Shown here: one piece after another, positions 17,285-25,611 of the stretch
Position numbering within the stretch: position 1 is the first letter of the stretch
Layout of the letters: each line of letters begins with the position of its first letter
Origin: Acidimangrovimonas sediminis
GTDB taxonomy: Bacteria; Pseudomonadota; Alphaproteobacteria; Rhodobacterales; Rhodobacteraceae
DNA length: 64,000 nt
Direction of reading: 5' to 3'
Assembly (NCBI RefSeq): GCF_002871005.1
Contig: NZ_PHSN01000013.1
Location: 1 to 64,000 of the forward strand
Notes under the pieces: model-generated
Told to the model about the DNA's origin: nothing
The model's database searches: none
The model's input: only the letters and a program-made list of their open reading frames with translations
Position numbers and translations under genes: made by a program

Positions 17285-18481
17285 TCAGTTGCTCCCCCCG
17301 GTCTTGGTGGTTCCCGAGGTGGTCCCGGCCCCCTGCTTGAGCAGTTCGTTCAGAGGCAGGTAGGGAACCATGCCCGGGTTGGCGGTGCCGCCACCGCCGA
17401 CGCCGTCGAGGATGACCTTGTTCATGTCGCCCAGCACCCGCGTCATCGTGTCGAGATACATCCGCTTGCGGGTGACATCCGGCGCCTTCAGGTACGACGC
17501 ATAGATCGAATCGAACCGGCTCGCCTCACCCTGGGCGAGGTTGACGACCTTGGCGCGGTAGCCCTCTGCCTCTTCCACCGTCTGGGCGGCGCGGCCGCGC
17601 GCGGCGGCGGTGGCCTTGTTGGCGTAGGCGTCGGCCTCCTTCTCCAGCTTGTCGCGGGTCTGCTGCGCGGCCTGCACGGCGCGGAACGACCCAATCACCT
17701 CCTTCGGAGGATCGGCGCTGTCGAAGTTCACCCGGATCACGTTGATCCCGGCCTGGTAGCTGTCGAGCGTCTTCTGCACCGCAGTCATCAGGTCCTGCGC
17801 GATCACGCCGCGGTTGCGGTTGAGGATCGGCGACAGGTCGGTGCGGGCGATGATGTCGCGCATCGCCGATTCGCTGACCGCGCGGATCGTGTCCGACGGA
17901 TCGGCGAGGTTGAACAGGTATTTCGACGGGTCCGAGATATTCCAGACCACCTGGAAATGCACGTCGACGATGTTCTGGTCGTGGGTCAGCATCAGGCCGC
18001 TGTCGTTGGTGCCCGCGCTGCCGCCGCCGATATCGGTGGTACGCTCCGACGTCACCGGGATCACCTCGGCGGTCATCACCGGCCAGGGGGCAAAGTTCAG
18101 ACCCGGCTGGCCGATGCCCGCGAAGGTGCCGAGGAACAGTTTGACCGAGCGCTGCTCGGGCTTGACCGTGTAGAACGAGGCGTAAAGCCACAGCACCGCC
18201 ACCACGGCGATCCCCAGCAGCACGTAGGCCACCGAGAACGGCGTCGTGCCGCCGGGACCGCGGCCACCGCCGCCGGAACCATTGCCGCGCCCGCCCATCA
18301 GCACGCGCAGCTGCTCCTGGCCCTTTTTCATGATCCGGTCGATTTCCGGGATCTGCGGGCCTTCGCCCGGGCGGCGTCCGCCACGATCGCGATCCCGATC
18401 CCTGTCACGCTCCCTGTCCCTGTCGCGGTCGCGGTCGTCGCCGCCTCCGCCGCCCCAGGGCCCCCCAGAATTGCCTGCCAT
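17285..18481 (-). CDS. hflK: HflK, modulator of FtsH protease
   Basis: 398-aa SPFH protein, partner of HflC. A Gly-rich start (MAGNSGGPWGGGGG) is followed by an Arg-Asp repeat region, one membrane segment (VAYVLLGIAVVAVLWLYASF), the SPFH domain (YTVKPEQRSVKLFLGTFAGIGQPGLNFAPWPV) and a coiled coil (EKEADAYANKATAAARGRAAQTVEEAEGY). The ATG at 18481 has GGAAGGAG close upstream; the longer in-frame start at 18538 is less likely. The Arg-Asp tract is unusually repetitive. Confidence 0.95.
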   Translation of the reverse strand: MAGNSGGPWGGGGGDDRDRDRDRERDRDRDRDRGGRRPGEGPQIPEIDRIMKKGQEQLRVLMGGRGNGSGGGGRGPGGTTPFSVAYVLLGIAVVAVLWLYASFYTVKPEQRSVKLFLGTFAGIGQPGLNFAPWPVMTAEVIPVTSERTTDIGGGSAGTNDSGLMLTHDQNIVDVHFQVVWNISDPSKYLFNLADPSDTIRAVSESAMRDIIARTDLSPILNRNRGVIAQDLMTAVQKTLDSYQAGINVIRVNFDSADPPKEVIGSFRAVQAAQQTRDKLEKEADAYANKATAAARGRAAQTVEEAEGYRAKVVNLAQGEASRFDSIYASYLKAPDVTRKRMYLDTMTRVLGDMNKVILDGVGGGGTANPGMVPYLPLNELLKQGAGTTSGTTKTGGSN

Positions 18482-18572
18482 CTGGCTCCTTCCTGCCGTC
18501 GTCGACTTGTCACGCGCCGCGGCACCCGCCGCGCTCACGCCTGCGTGAGACTTGGGGATGCAGGCGCCGAAT

Positions 18573-19931
18573 TCAACCTTTCCTGACCGGTGTCTTCATG
18601 GTCACCAGTTCCTCGCCCATCGTGGGGTGCACCGCGACGGTCCGGTCGAAGTCTTCCTTCGTCGCGCCCATCTTGATCGCGATCGCCGCAAGCTGGATCA
18701 TCTCACCCGCGCCCGGCGCGACGATATGGCACCCCAGCACCTTGCCTGTCTTCGCACTCACGACCAGCTTCATCAACACCCGGTCGGGACGTCCGGCGAA
18801 AAGCGACTGCATCGGACGGAAAGCGGTCTGGTAGACCTCGATCTCCTCCTGCGCCCGCGCGTCCTCCTCGCTCAGCCCGACGGAGCCAAGCTCCGGCTGG
18901 GTGAAGACTGCGCTCGCCACCAGCTCGTGGTCCGCCTTGGAGGGCTTGCCCGCGAACACCGTCTGCGAGAAAGCCTGCCCCTCACGGATCGCGACCGGGG
19001 TAAGCGCGATCCGGTCGGTCACGTCGCCCACGGCATAGATCGAGGGCACCGAGGTCTGGCTGTAATCGTCGACCACCACCTTGCCGTACCGGCCAAGCTC
19101 CACCCCCGCCTGTTCCAGCCCGAGGCCCGCCGTGTTGGGGCGCCGGCCAGTCGCGTACATCACCGCCTCGAAGGTGCGTTCGTGGCCGTCGGTGGAGCTT
19201 ACCCGGATCCCGCCCCCGGTCTTTTCCATGCGCAGGACGTCGGTGCCGCAATGGATCTCGATCCCGTTTGCCTTCATGCCTTCGGCGACATGGCCGCGGG
19301 CCTCGTCATCGAAGCCGCGCAACACCTGCGCGCCGCGGTAATACTGCGTCACGTCCACGCCGAGCCCGTTCAGGATGCAGGCGAATTCGCAGGCGATGTA
19401 GCCGCCGCCGACGACCAGGATCGACGAGGGGAGATCATCGAGCAGGAAGATGTCGTTCGAGGTGATCGCGAGGTCGGAGCCCTCGAACTCCGGCACGAAG
19501 GGCTGTCCGCCGGTGGCGATCAGGATGTGCTTGGTGGTGATCTCCGTGCCGTCGGCCAGCCGTACCCTGTGCGGATCGACCACCACGGCGCGCTGGTCGT
19601 GGATCGTGACGCCGGCGTTCTCCTGCCCCTTGCGGTAGGCGTTCTCCAGCCGGGTAAGTTCTGCGTCGAGCGACTTGCGGAAGGCCTTCCAGTCGAACGC
19701 CCCCACCTTGGCATCCCAGCCATAGGCACGGGCATCCTCGACCATGCCGGGGTATTCCGAGGCGTAGACCATCAGCTTCTTGGGCACGCAGCCACGGATC
19801 ACGCAGGTGCCGCCCATCCGGTATTCCTCGGCCAGCGCCACCCTGGCACCGCCCTCGGTCGCGGCGATCCGCGCCGCCCGCACGCCACCCGAGCCACCGC
19901 CGATGACGAAAAGATCATAGTCGAAAGTCAT
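18573..19931 (-). CDS. gor: Glutathione-disulfide reductase
   Basis: 452-aa FAD/NADPH flavoprotein that reduces GSSG to GSH. It has the FAD motif FVIGGGSGGVRAAR (9-22), the redox pair Cys43/Cys48 in GGTCVIRGCVPKK, a second nucleotide motif ILVVGGGYIACEFA, and a C-terminal dimer interface with the active His-Glu pair (AVHPTMGEEL). The ATG at 19931 starts directly at MTFDYDLFVIGGG. It lies between rpiA and hflK on the same strand and pairs functionally with gshB (48.6 kb). Confidence 0.95.
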   Translation of the reverse strand: MTFDYDLFVIGGGSGGVRAARIAATEGGARVALAEEYRMGGTCVIRGCVPKKLMVYASEYPGMVEDARAYGWDAKVGAFDWKAFRKSLDAELTRLENAYRKGQENAGVTIHDQRAVVVDPHRVRLADGTEITTKHILIATGGQPFVPEFEGSDLAITSNDIFLLDDLPSSILVVGGGYIACEFACILNGLGVDVTQYYRGAQVLRGFDDEARGHVAEGMKANGIEIHCGTDVLRMEKTGGGIRVSSTDGHERTFEAVMYATGRRPNTAGLGLEQAGVELGRYGKVVVDDYSQTSVPSIYAVGDVTDRIALTPVAIREGQAFSQTVFAGKPSKADHELVASAVFTQPELGSVGLSEEDARAQEEIEVYQTAFRPMQSLFAGRPDRVLMKLVVSAKTGKVLGCHIVAPGAGEMIQLAAIAIKMGATKEDFDRTVAVHPTMGEELVTMKTPVRKG

Positions 19932-19992
19932 GTCATTCCTGTCTGCGCCCTGCCCCGTCCGTGCCCCTCCGCCGGCCAGCTCGAAAGCGGGC

Positions 19993-20781
19993 TCATTCGC
20001 CGAAGTCGGCAAAGACGTTGTCAGTGGGCGCGAATTCGATCCGGTCTTCCTCGACCGTGCCCTGGTTGATGTCGCGGGTCTCGACCCTGCCGTCGCCGTG
20101 GCCGATCACCACGATGTCGCAGATGTCGACGAACAGCCCGTTCTCGACCACGCCCGGGATCTGGTTGATCACCAGCGCAAGCTGGCGCGCATTGCCGATC
20201 CGGCCGAGGTGTAGATCGACGATGTAGTTCCCTTCGTCGGTGATGAAAGGCGCATCCCCGTTCATGCGCAGCGTGGCCTGCCGCCCCAGCACGTCGAGGC
20301 TGACCAGCGTCTCCTCGACCAGCGCCTTGGTGGTCTGCCAGCCGAAGGGCACCACCTCGATCGGCAGCGGAAAGTTCCCCAGCTGGGTGACCTCCTTCGC
20401 GGCATCCGCGATCACGATCATCTGGTCGCTGGCGGTGGCCACGATCTTTTCCTGCAACAGCGCCCCGCCGCCGCCCTTGATCAGGTTCAACTGGTGGTCG
20501 AACTCGTCGGCGCCGTCGATCGTCAGGTCCAGCCACTTCGCCTCGTCGAGGCTCACTACCCGGATCCCGCATTGCCGCGCCAGCTCCGCGGTACGGCTGG
20601 AGGTCGGCACACCGGTCACCCGAAGCCCCTCCTCGCGCACCAGCTCGCCCAGGCAGCGGACCATCCACGCGGCGGTGGATCCGGTCCCGAGCCCAAGCCG
20701 CATGCCGTCCTCGACATATTCGACGGCGCGCTTGGCGGCGACGAACTTGGCCTTGTCGATGGGGGAAAGCTCGGCGGCCAT
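19993..20781 (-). CDS. rpiA: Ribose-5-phosphate isomerase A
   Basis: 262-aa enzyme of the non-oxidative pentose phosphate pathway interconverting ribose-5-phosphate and ribulose-5-phosphate. Characteristic motifs are LGLGTGSTAAWMVRCLG, TIDGADEFD, LIKGGGGALLQEKIVA and GNYIVDLHLGRI. The ATG at 20781 (MAAELSPIDKAKFVAAKRA) is chosen; an ATG 14 codons upstream is possible. It heads the rpiA-gor-hflKC-DUF2065-degP run. Confidence 0.96.
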   Translation of the reverse strand: MAAELSPIDKAKFVAAKRAVEYVEDGMRLGLGTGSTAAWMVRCLGELVREEGLRVTGVPTSSRTAELARQCGIRVVSLDEAKWLDLTIDGADEFDHQLNLIKGGGGALLQEKIVATASDQMIVIADAAKEVTQLGNFPLPIEVVPFGWQTTKALVEETLVSLDVLGRQATLRMNGDAPFITDEGNYIVDLHLGRIGNARQLALVINQIPGVVENGLFVDICDIVVIGHGDGRVETRDINQGTVEEDRIEFAPTDNVFADFGE

Positions 20782-21044
20782 CGCGGGCTCCTTCGCAGAA
20801 ACGGTCTGGCCGGTTATAGGCAATCATGCGGCAAGGGGCGAGGGGGAAATCACGCATACAGCAGGGGGTTGAGCCCCGTCGCCCACCCGCTCCACCGCCG
20901 GCACGCAACACCGCACCCCGCGACCGAAACCGCCCGGGCGAAAAGTCCCGCAGGGACCCGCGCCCGCCGCCCGCGCCGCGACGTTCGGAGCCAAGACCGG
21001 CCTGCACGCGCCCCGGCAGCAGGACAGGCCCACTGGCCCGGCTG

Positions 21045-21257
21045 TCAGCCCTCCGGCGCGTCCTCCCCGATGACCTTCCGCCCCGGGCGGCTGCGCGCGG
21101 CGGCACAGTCCCGCGCCGTCAGGTCGGCACGCGGGCACAACCGGGCATAGACCCGGGTCGCCGGCAGATCCCTCTGCGTCTCTGCCAGGACCAGATAACC
21201 GAAACAAACCATTCCCAGGGCCACGATGCCCCAGCCGAACCAGGCCTCAACCCGCAT
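21045..21257 (-). CDS. Small hypothetical membrane protein
   Basis: 70-aa ORF whose first half is a single hydrophobic helix (WFGWGIVALGMVCFGYLVLA, residues 6-25) followed by a basic soluble tail with two Cys (Cys41, Cys51) and many Arg. The ATG at 21257 is preceded by a weak GGTGAG. Family not recognised. The tidy N-in single-span layout and position in an otherwise empty gap suggest a real gene, but it could be spurious. Confidence 0.5.
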   Translation of the reverse strand: MRVEAWFGWGIVALGMVCFGYLVLAETQRDLPATRVYARLCPRADLTARDCAAARSRPGRKVIGEDAPEG

Positions 21258-21455
21258 GCTCACCGTCCAGGTTCCGCCCCCGCCCGTCGGTCTTGTGTCC
21301 GGCCCCAACGCGCGGCCCCCGGGCCACGTTCCTTCCCGGCGGCACGGCGCACCGGGATGACGGCCAGGGGGCCCCACCGCGGTGCCGGGGCCCCATCGCG
21401 CAGGTTGCCTGCCACCCCGATCCGCGCCAGAACTGGGCTCGGAAAAGGAGGCCCG

Positions 21456-22154
21456 ATGTACACGCTGCACTACGCCCCGGACAACGCCTCGCTGATCGTG
21501 CGCCTCGCGCTCGAGGAGATGGGGGTGCCCTACCGGACAAAGCTGGTCGACCGCGCGACCCGCGCGCAGGACAGCCCCGCCTACCGCGCGATCAACGAGA
21601 TCGGCCTCATCCCCGCGCTGGAGACCGACCAGGGCGCGCTCTCCGAAACAGGGGCGATCCTGCTGTGGCTGTCGGAGGTGCACGGCAAGATGGCCCCGCA
21701 GCCCGGCACGCCCGACCGCGGCGTCTTCCTGAAATGGCTGTTCTACTGTGCCAACACGCTCCATGCCGACCTGCGCATGCTGTTCGCGCCATTGAAGTTC
21801 TCGGCCCCCGACCCGGCCTCGCAGGAAACCCTGATCGCGGGCACCGAGGCGCGGCTTCTGCGCGCCTACGGCCATTTCGAAAGGCTCGGCCAATCCGGCG
21901 TCTCCTGGCTGGATCCGCACGACCCCTCGATCCTGTGCTGCTACCTCGCGCTTCTCCTGCGCTGGCCGCAGATCTATCCCTACGACGCCGATCACGACTG
22001 GCTCGACTTCGAGGACTTCCCGTTCCTGCAGGACTTCATGGCGGTGCTGGAGACCCGCCCCGCCTTCCGCCGGGCCGCCGAAGCCGAGGGCCTCGGCGAC
22101 CATCCGCTGACGGCGCCCGCCTATCCCCTCCCGCCCGAAGGGTCCGCGACCTGA
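21456..22154 (+). CDS. Glutathione S-transferase family protein
   Basis: 232-aa GST. The thioredoxin-like N-terminal domain (MYTLHYAPDNASLIVRLALEEMGVPY) has the cis-proline region LIPALETDQGALSETGAILLWLSE, and an all-helical C-terminal domain follows. The start ATG has AAAAGGAGG right upstream. The substrate is unknown. It lies alone, 126 bases before sdaA. Confidence 0.9.
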   Translation: MYTLHYAPDNASLIVRLALEEMGVPYRTKLVDRATRAQDSPAYRAINEIGLIPALETDQGALSETGAILLWLSEVHGKMAPQPGTPDRGVFLKWLFYCANTLHADLRMLFAPLKFSAPDPASQETLIAGTEARLLRAYGHFERLGQSGVSWLDPHDPSILCCYLALLLRWPQIYPYDADHDWLDFEDFPFLQDFMAVLETRPAFRRAAEAEGLGDHPLTAPAYPLPPEGSAT

Positions 22155-22280
22155 TCCCGGCGCGGCGCCGCGGCACGAAGGCGGCGCCTGACCGAATCCG
22201 CGCCCAAAGCGTCGCTTTCCCGCTGGCATCCCCGGCGCGGGCGCCGCACTCTCAGCCCCGCGCGCAACAGGAGACCCCGC

Positions 22281-23660
22281 TTGTTCCTCTCCGTCTTCGA
22301 CATCTTCAAGGTGGGCATCGGCCCATCGTCCAGCCACACCATGGGCCCGATGGTCGCCGCCGGGCGATTCCTCGAGATGCTCCGCGCCTCGCCCTTCAAT
22401 CCGAAGGGTCTCAAGGCCTCGCTGCACGGCTCCCTCGCCTTCACCGGGGTCGGCCACGCCACCGACCGCGCCACGATCCTCGGCCTCGCCGGATTTCTCC
22501 CCGACACCTATGACAACGACAAGGCCGAGGCCGCGCTGACCGAGATCCGCGCGACAAAGCGCGTGACACCCCCCAACCTGCCGGAAATGACCTTCGACCC
22601 GGCCAGCGATCTCGTCTTCGACTACGACCGCCCGCTACCCGGCCATGCCAACGCGATGATCCTGATGGCCACCGACGCCCAGGGCGACGTGCTGATGCAG
22701 GAGGTCTTCTATTCCATCGGCGGCGGCTTCGTCGTGACCGAGGACGAGATGAACGCGATCTCGCCCGACAAGGCCAACGCCCCCTCCCCCGTGCCCTACC
22801 CGTTCCGCTCGGCCGCCGAGATGCTGGAGATGGCTGCGAAATCGGGCCGCACGGTCGCGCAGATGAAACGCCTCAACGAGCGCGTCTTCCGGTCCGAGGC
22901 CGAAATCGACGCGGGCCTCTCGCGACTATGGGAGGTGATGTCCTCCTGCATCGACCGCGGCCTCGACGGCACCGGGATCCTGCCCGGCGGCCTGAACGTG
23001 CGCCGCCGCGCCCATGGCATCCACGAGGCGCTCAAGGCCGAGCGCGGCATGAACCTGACGGCGCCGCACGTGGTGAACGACTGGATGAGCGTCTACGCCA
23101 TGGCGGTGAACGAGGAGAACGCGGCCGGCGGCCAGGTCGTCACGGCCCCCACCAACGGCGCGGCCGGCGTGGTGCCCGCGGTGATCCGCTACTGGCTAGA
23201 CCACGTGCCGGGCGCGACACCCTCGCGCATCCCCGATTTCCTGCTGACCGCGGCGGCGGTCGGCGGGCTGTGCAAGACCAACGCCTCGATCTCGGGCGCC
23301 GAATGCGGCTGCCAGGCCGAGGTCGGCTCCGCCGCCGCGATGGCCGCGGCGGGCCTCGCCGCAGTGCTGGGGGGCACGCCGGAACAGGTCGAGAACGCCG
23401 CCGAGATCGCACTGGAACACCATCTCGGCATGACCTGCGACCCGGTGAAGGGCCTCGTCCAGGTTCCCTGCATCGAACGAAACGGCCTCGGCGCGATCAA
23501 GGCGGTCTCCGCCGCCTCGCTCGCACTCCGCGGCGACGGCAAGCACCTCGTGAGCCTCGACGCCTGCATCGAGACGATGCGCCAGACCGGCCGCGACATG
23601 CACGAGAAATACAAGGAAACATCGCTCGGCGGGCTGGCGGTGAACGTGCCCAACTGCTGA
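22281..23660 (+). CDS. sdaA: L-serine ammonia-lyase (iron-sulfur)
   Basis: 459-aa single-chain L-serine dehydratase that deaminates serine to pyruvate using a [4Fe-4S] cluster. The beta domain has [25 protein letters not shown], and the alpha domain has [15 protein letters not shown] and the cluster region with cysteines in [21 protein letters not shown] and [14 protein letters not shown]. The start is TTG at 22281 with CAGGAG seven bases upstream; no ATG or GTG gives the conserved N-terminus. A copy of the dispersed GC-rich repeat follows. Confidence 0.95.
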   Translation: MFLSVFDIFKVGIGPSSSHTMGPMVAAGRFLEMLRASPFNPKGLKASLHGSLAFTGVGHATDRATILGLAGFLPDTYDNDKAEAALTEIRATKRVTPPNLPEMTFDPASDLVFDYDRPLPGHANAMILMATDAQGDVLMQEVFYSIGGGFVVTEDEMNAISPDKANAPSPVPYPFRSAAEMLEMAAKSGRTVAQMKRLNERVFRSEAEIDAGLSRLWEVMSSCIDRGLDGTGILPGGLNVRRRAHGIHEALKAERGMNLTAPHVVNDWMSVYAMAVNEENAAGGQVVTAPTNGAAGVVPAVIRYWLDHVPGATPSRIPDFLLTAAAVGGLCKTNASISGAECGCQAEVGSAAAMAAAGLAAVLGGTPEQVENAAEIALEHHLGMTCDPVKGLVQVPCIERNGLGAIKAVSAASLALRGDGKHLVSLDACIETMRQTGRDMHEKYKETSLGGLAVNVPNC

Positions 23661-23687
23661 GGGCGCGAAAGCGGCAAGGTCAGGCCA

Positions 23688-23770
23688 GCGGGGGTTTCAC
23701 ACCCCCGCACCCACCGCATCCGCGGGGGTTTCACACCCCCGCCCCCCCGTGGATTATTTCCACAAGAAAG
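23688..23770 (+). repeat. Dispersed GC-rich hairpin repeat, copy B
   Basis: Two tandem GCGGGGGTTTCACACCCCCG hairpins separated by CACCCACCGCATCC, then CCCCCGTGG, an AT-rich ATTATTTC and an A/G-rich tail (AAGAAAGAA). This is the fullest copy and lies 28 bases after the sdaA stop in the gene's own orientation, so it could serve as its terminator. Confidence 0.88.
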
Positions 23771-23814
23771 AATAAGACTCCCTGGCTTCTTTCTTGACCA
23801 AATACTCCGGGGGT

Positions 23815-23833
23815 CTGGGGGCAGCGCCCCCAG
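23815..23833. repeat. Short hairpin CTGGGGGC-AGC-GCCCCCAG
   Basis: Perfect 8-bp arms around an AGC loop, preceded by ATACTCCGGGGGT. It sits between sdaA and the EamA gene, next to repeat copy B. It may be part of another GC-rich intergenic repeat, but only one copy was noticed in the window. Confidence 0.5.
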
Positions 23834-23944
23834 CGCAGAAAAGGCTGGCGCGCAAGCGCTCCTATGACCTGGCAGTCGCGGAAACCGACCCGGGCGGTCG
23901 CAAACGGACAGGCGGCGCCTCCTCCATGGGCATAGGCGGGGGGA

Positions 23945-24865
23945 ATGCACCAGGACCGTATCCCCCTTGGCACCGCATTCATGCTGGGCTTTTGCATGAC
24001 CGCGCCGTTGATCGACGTGGCCTCGAAGCTTGCCGCCGCGACGATCCCGGTGGGCGAAATCACCTTCGCCCGCTTCTTTGTGCAGGCCTGCCTGATGATT
24101 CCGGTGATGATCGCGGCGCGGGGCAGCTTTCGCCTGCGCGGCCGGGCGCTGAGGCTGACGCTGCTGCGCGCGGGCGTGTCGATTCTGGCCACCTATTCCT
24201 TCGTTGCGGCGGTACGCGAAATGCCGATCGCCGATGCGCTGGCGATCGCCTTCGTCGAGCCGTTCATCATCCTGCTTCTCGGCTGGGCGCTTTACGGCGA
24301 ACAGGTCGGCCCCCGCCGGATCACCGCCTCGGCGGTCGGCTTCGCCGGCGCGCTCCTGGTCATCCAGCCCAGCTTTGCCGCCTTCGGTGCAGTCGCGCTG
24401 TTCCCGCTGGGAACGGCCTTCGGCTTTGCCTTCTACATCCTGATCACGCGCCAGCTGAGCCCGTTGCAGACCCCGGTCGAGATGCAGTTCCATACCGCCC
24501 TCGTCGCGGTGGCCCTATGGGTGCCGTTCCTCGCCGGAGGCAGTGCGCTCGGCCTCGCCGACCTTACCGCCGTGCTGCCGCAGGGCGATGCCTGGTTCTG
24601 GCTTGTGGGCGTCGGCGCGGCCGCCACCGCATCGCATCTTCTGATGAGCTTCGGGCTGCGGCTTGCTCCCGCCGCCACGCTGGCGCCGCTGCATTACCTG
24701 GAAATGGTCAGCGCCGCGACCTTCGGCTACCTCGTCTTCGGCAATTTCCCTGACGCGCTGACCTGGCTGGGCATCGGGATCATTGTCGCTTCGGGCCTCT
24801 ACCTCATTCACCGCGAGCGGCAGCTGGCGCGGCGTCCGGCGCCAGTGCCCGCACCGCTTCCCTGA
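23945..24865 (+). CDS. EamA/DMT-family transporter
   Basis: 306-aa ten-helix drug/metabolite transporter with paired EamA domains (first from FMLGFCMTAPLIDVASKLAA, second from AVALFPLGTAFGFAFYILI). The conserved inter-repeat stretch ADALAIAFVEPFIILLLGWALYGEQVG is clear. Export substrate unknown. Its 3' end overlaps the opposing thiN gene by 62 bases. Confidence 0.9.
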   Translation: MHQDRIPLGTAFMLGFCMTAPLIDVASKLAAATIPVGEITFARFFVQACLMIPVMIAARGSFRLRGRALRLTLLRAGVSILATYSFVAAVREMPIADALAIAFVEPFIILLLGWALYGEQVGPRRITASAVGFAGALLVIQPSFAAFGAVALFPLGTAFGFAFYILITRQLSPLQTPVEMQFHTALVAVALWVPFLAGGSALGLADLTAVLPQGDAWFWLVGVGAAATASHLLMSFGLRLAPAATLAPLHYLEMVSAATFGYLVFGNFPDALTWLGIGIIVASGLYLIHRERQLARRPAPVPAPLP

Positions 24866-25496
24866 GCGCTCCCGACGGCAGCAGCACCAGCATCCGCGGC
24901 GCCGACATCCTGAGGCGCACGCGAGGCGCCGAGACCCGGTTCGACGTGCCCACCCGCCCGTCTGGCGCGAAGTCGAGCCCGTCGATCGGCCATTCCAGCC
25001 CCTCGCTCTCGCCCGTGACCGGCCCGAGCGGGAACAGCGAGAACCGGCTGCCGGGCCGAAGATGCAGCTCCAGCTCGGGCGGGCAGAGGAAACAGACCTC
25101 GCGCCCGCCGAGCAGCAGGCAGCGCCGGTCGGGGTGGCGCGCCAGCGCATTGATCGCGGCCAGCCCGTGATCCATCCGCGCGCCCCAGAATCCCACACCG
25201 ATGCAGAAAGGGGCGGAAACGTGGCGCAACGCCTTGTCGAAATCGGTGCTGTCCTGTTCGGCCACGTGGTGGATCCGCTCCGGCGGCAGCGCGGCCCGGG
25301 TGCGGGCGTCGAGACTGTCTAGATCGCCGATCACCGCCTCCGGTTCCGCCCCCAGCGCGAGCGCCCGGCGCGCCCCGCCATCCGCCGCGACGACCCGCGG
25401 GGCAAGGGAAAGCGCCTCTTTCAGGGCAGGACGGCCGACAGGGCCGCCGCCGATCAGGGTCAGGCCGCTCTTTGATTGGACAATCGCTCGCATCAT
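24804..25496 (-). CDS. thiN: Thiamine diphosphokinase
   Basis: 230-aa ThiN-type kinase converting thiamine to thiamine diphosphate. Conserved acidic motifs VIGDLDSLD and EQDSTDFDKAL form the ATP/Mg site; AADGGARRAL precedes them and LLGGREVCFL follows. Length and order fit the family. Two adjacent ATGs could serve as start. The last 62 bases run antisense to the end of the neighbouring transporter gene. Confidence 0.92.
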   Translation of the reverse strand: MMRAIVQSKSGLTLIGGGPVGRPALKEALSLAPRVVAADGGARRALALGAEPEAVIGDLDSLDARTRAALPPERIHHVAEQDSTDFDKALRHVSAPFCIGVGFWGARMDHGLAAINALARHPDRRCLLLGGREVCFLCPPELELHLRPGSRFSLFPLGPVTGESEGLEWPIDGLDFAPDGRVGTSNRVSAPRVRLRMSAPRMLVLLPSGALREAVRALAPDAAPAAARGE

Positions 25497-25611
25497 GGGT
25501 TTATTGGTTCCGAATTAAGGCAGCGGACAGGGTTGGCGGCCATAATCAATCCCTGAAAACACCCCGATCTGTCCATGGAATTGAACATCGCGTTGATATT
25601 CTGATGCGCAA

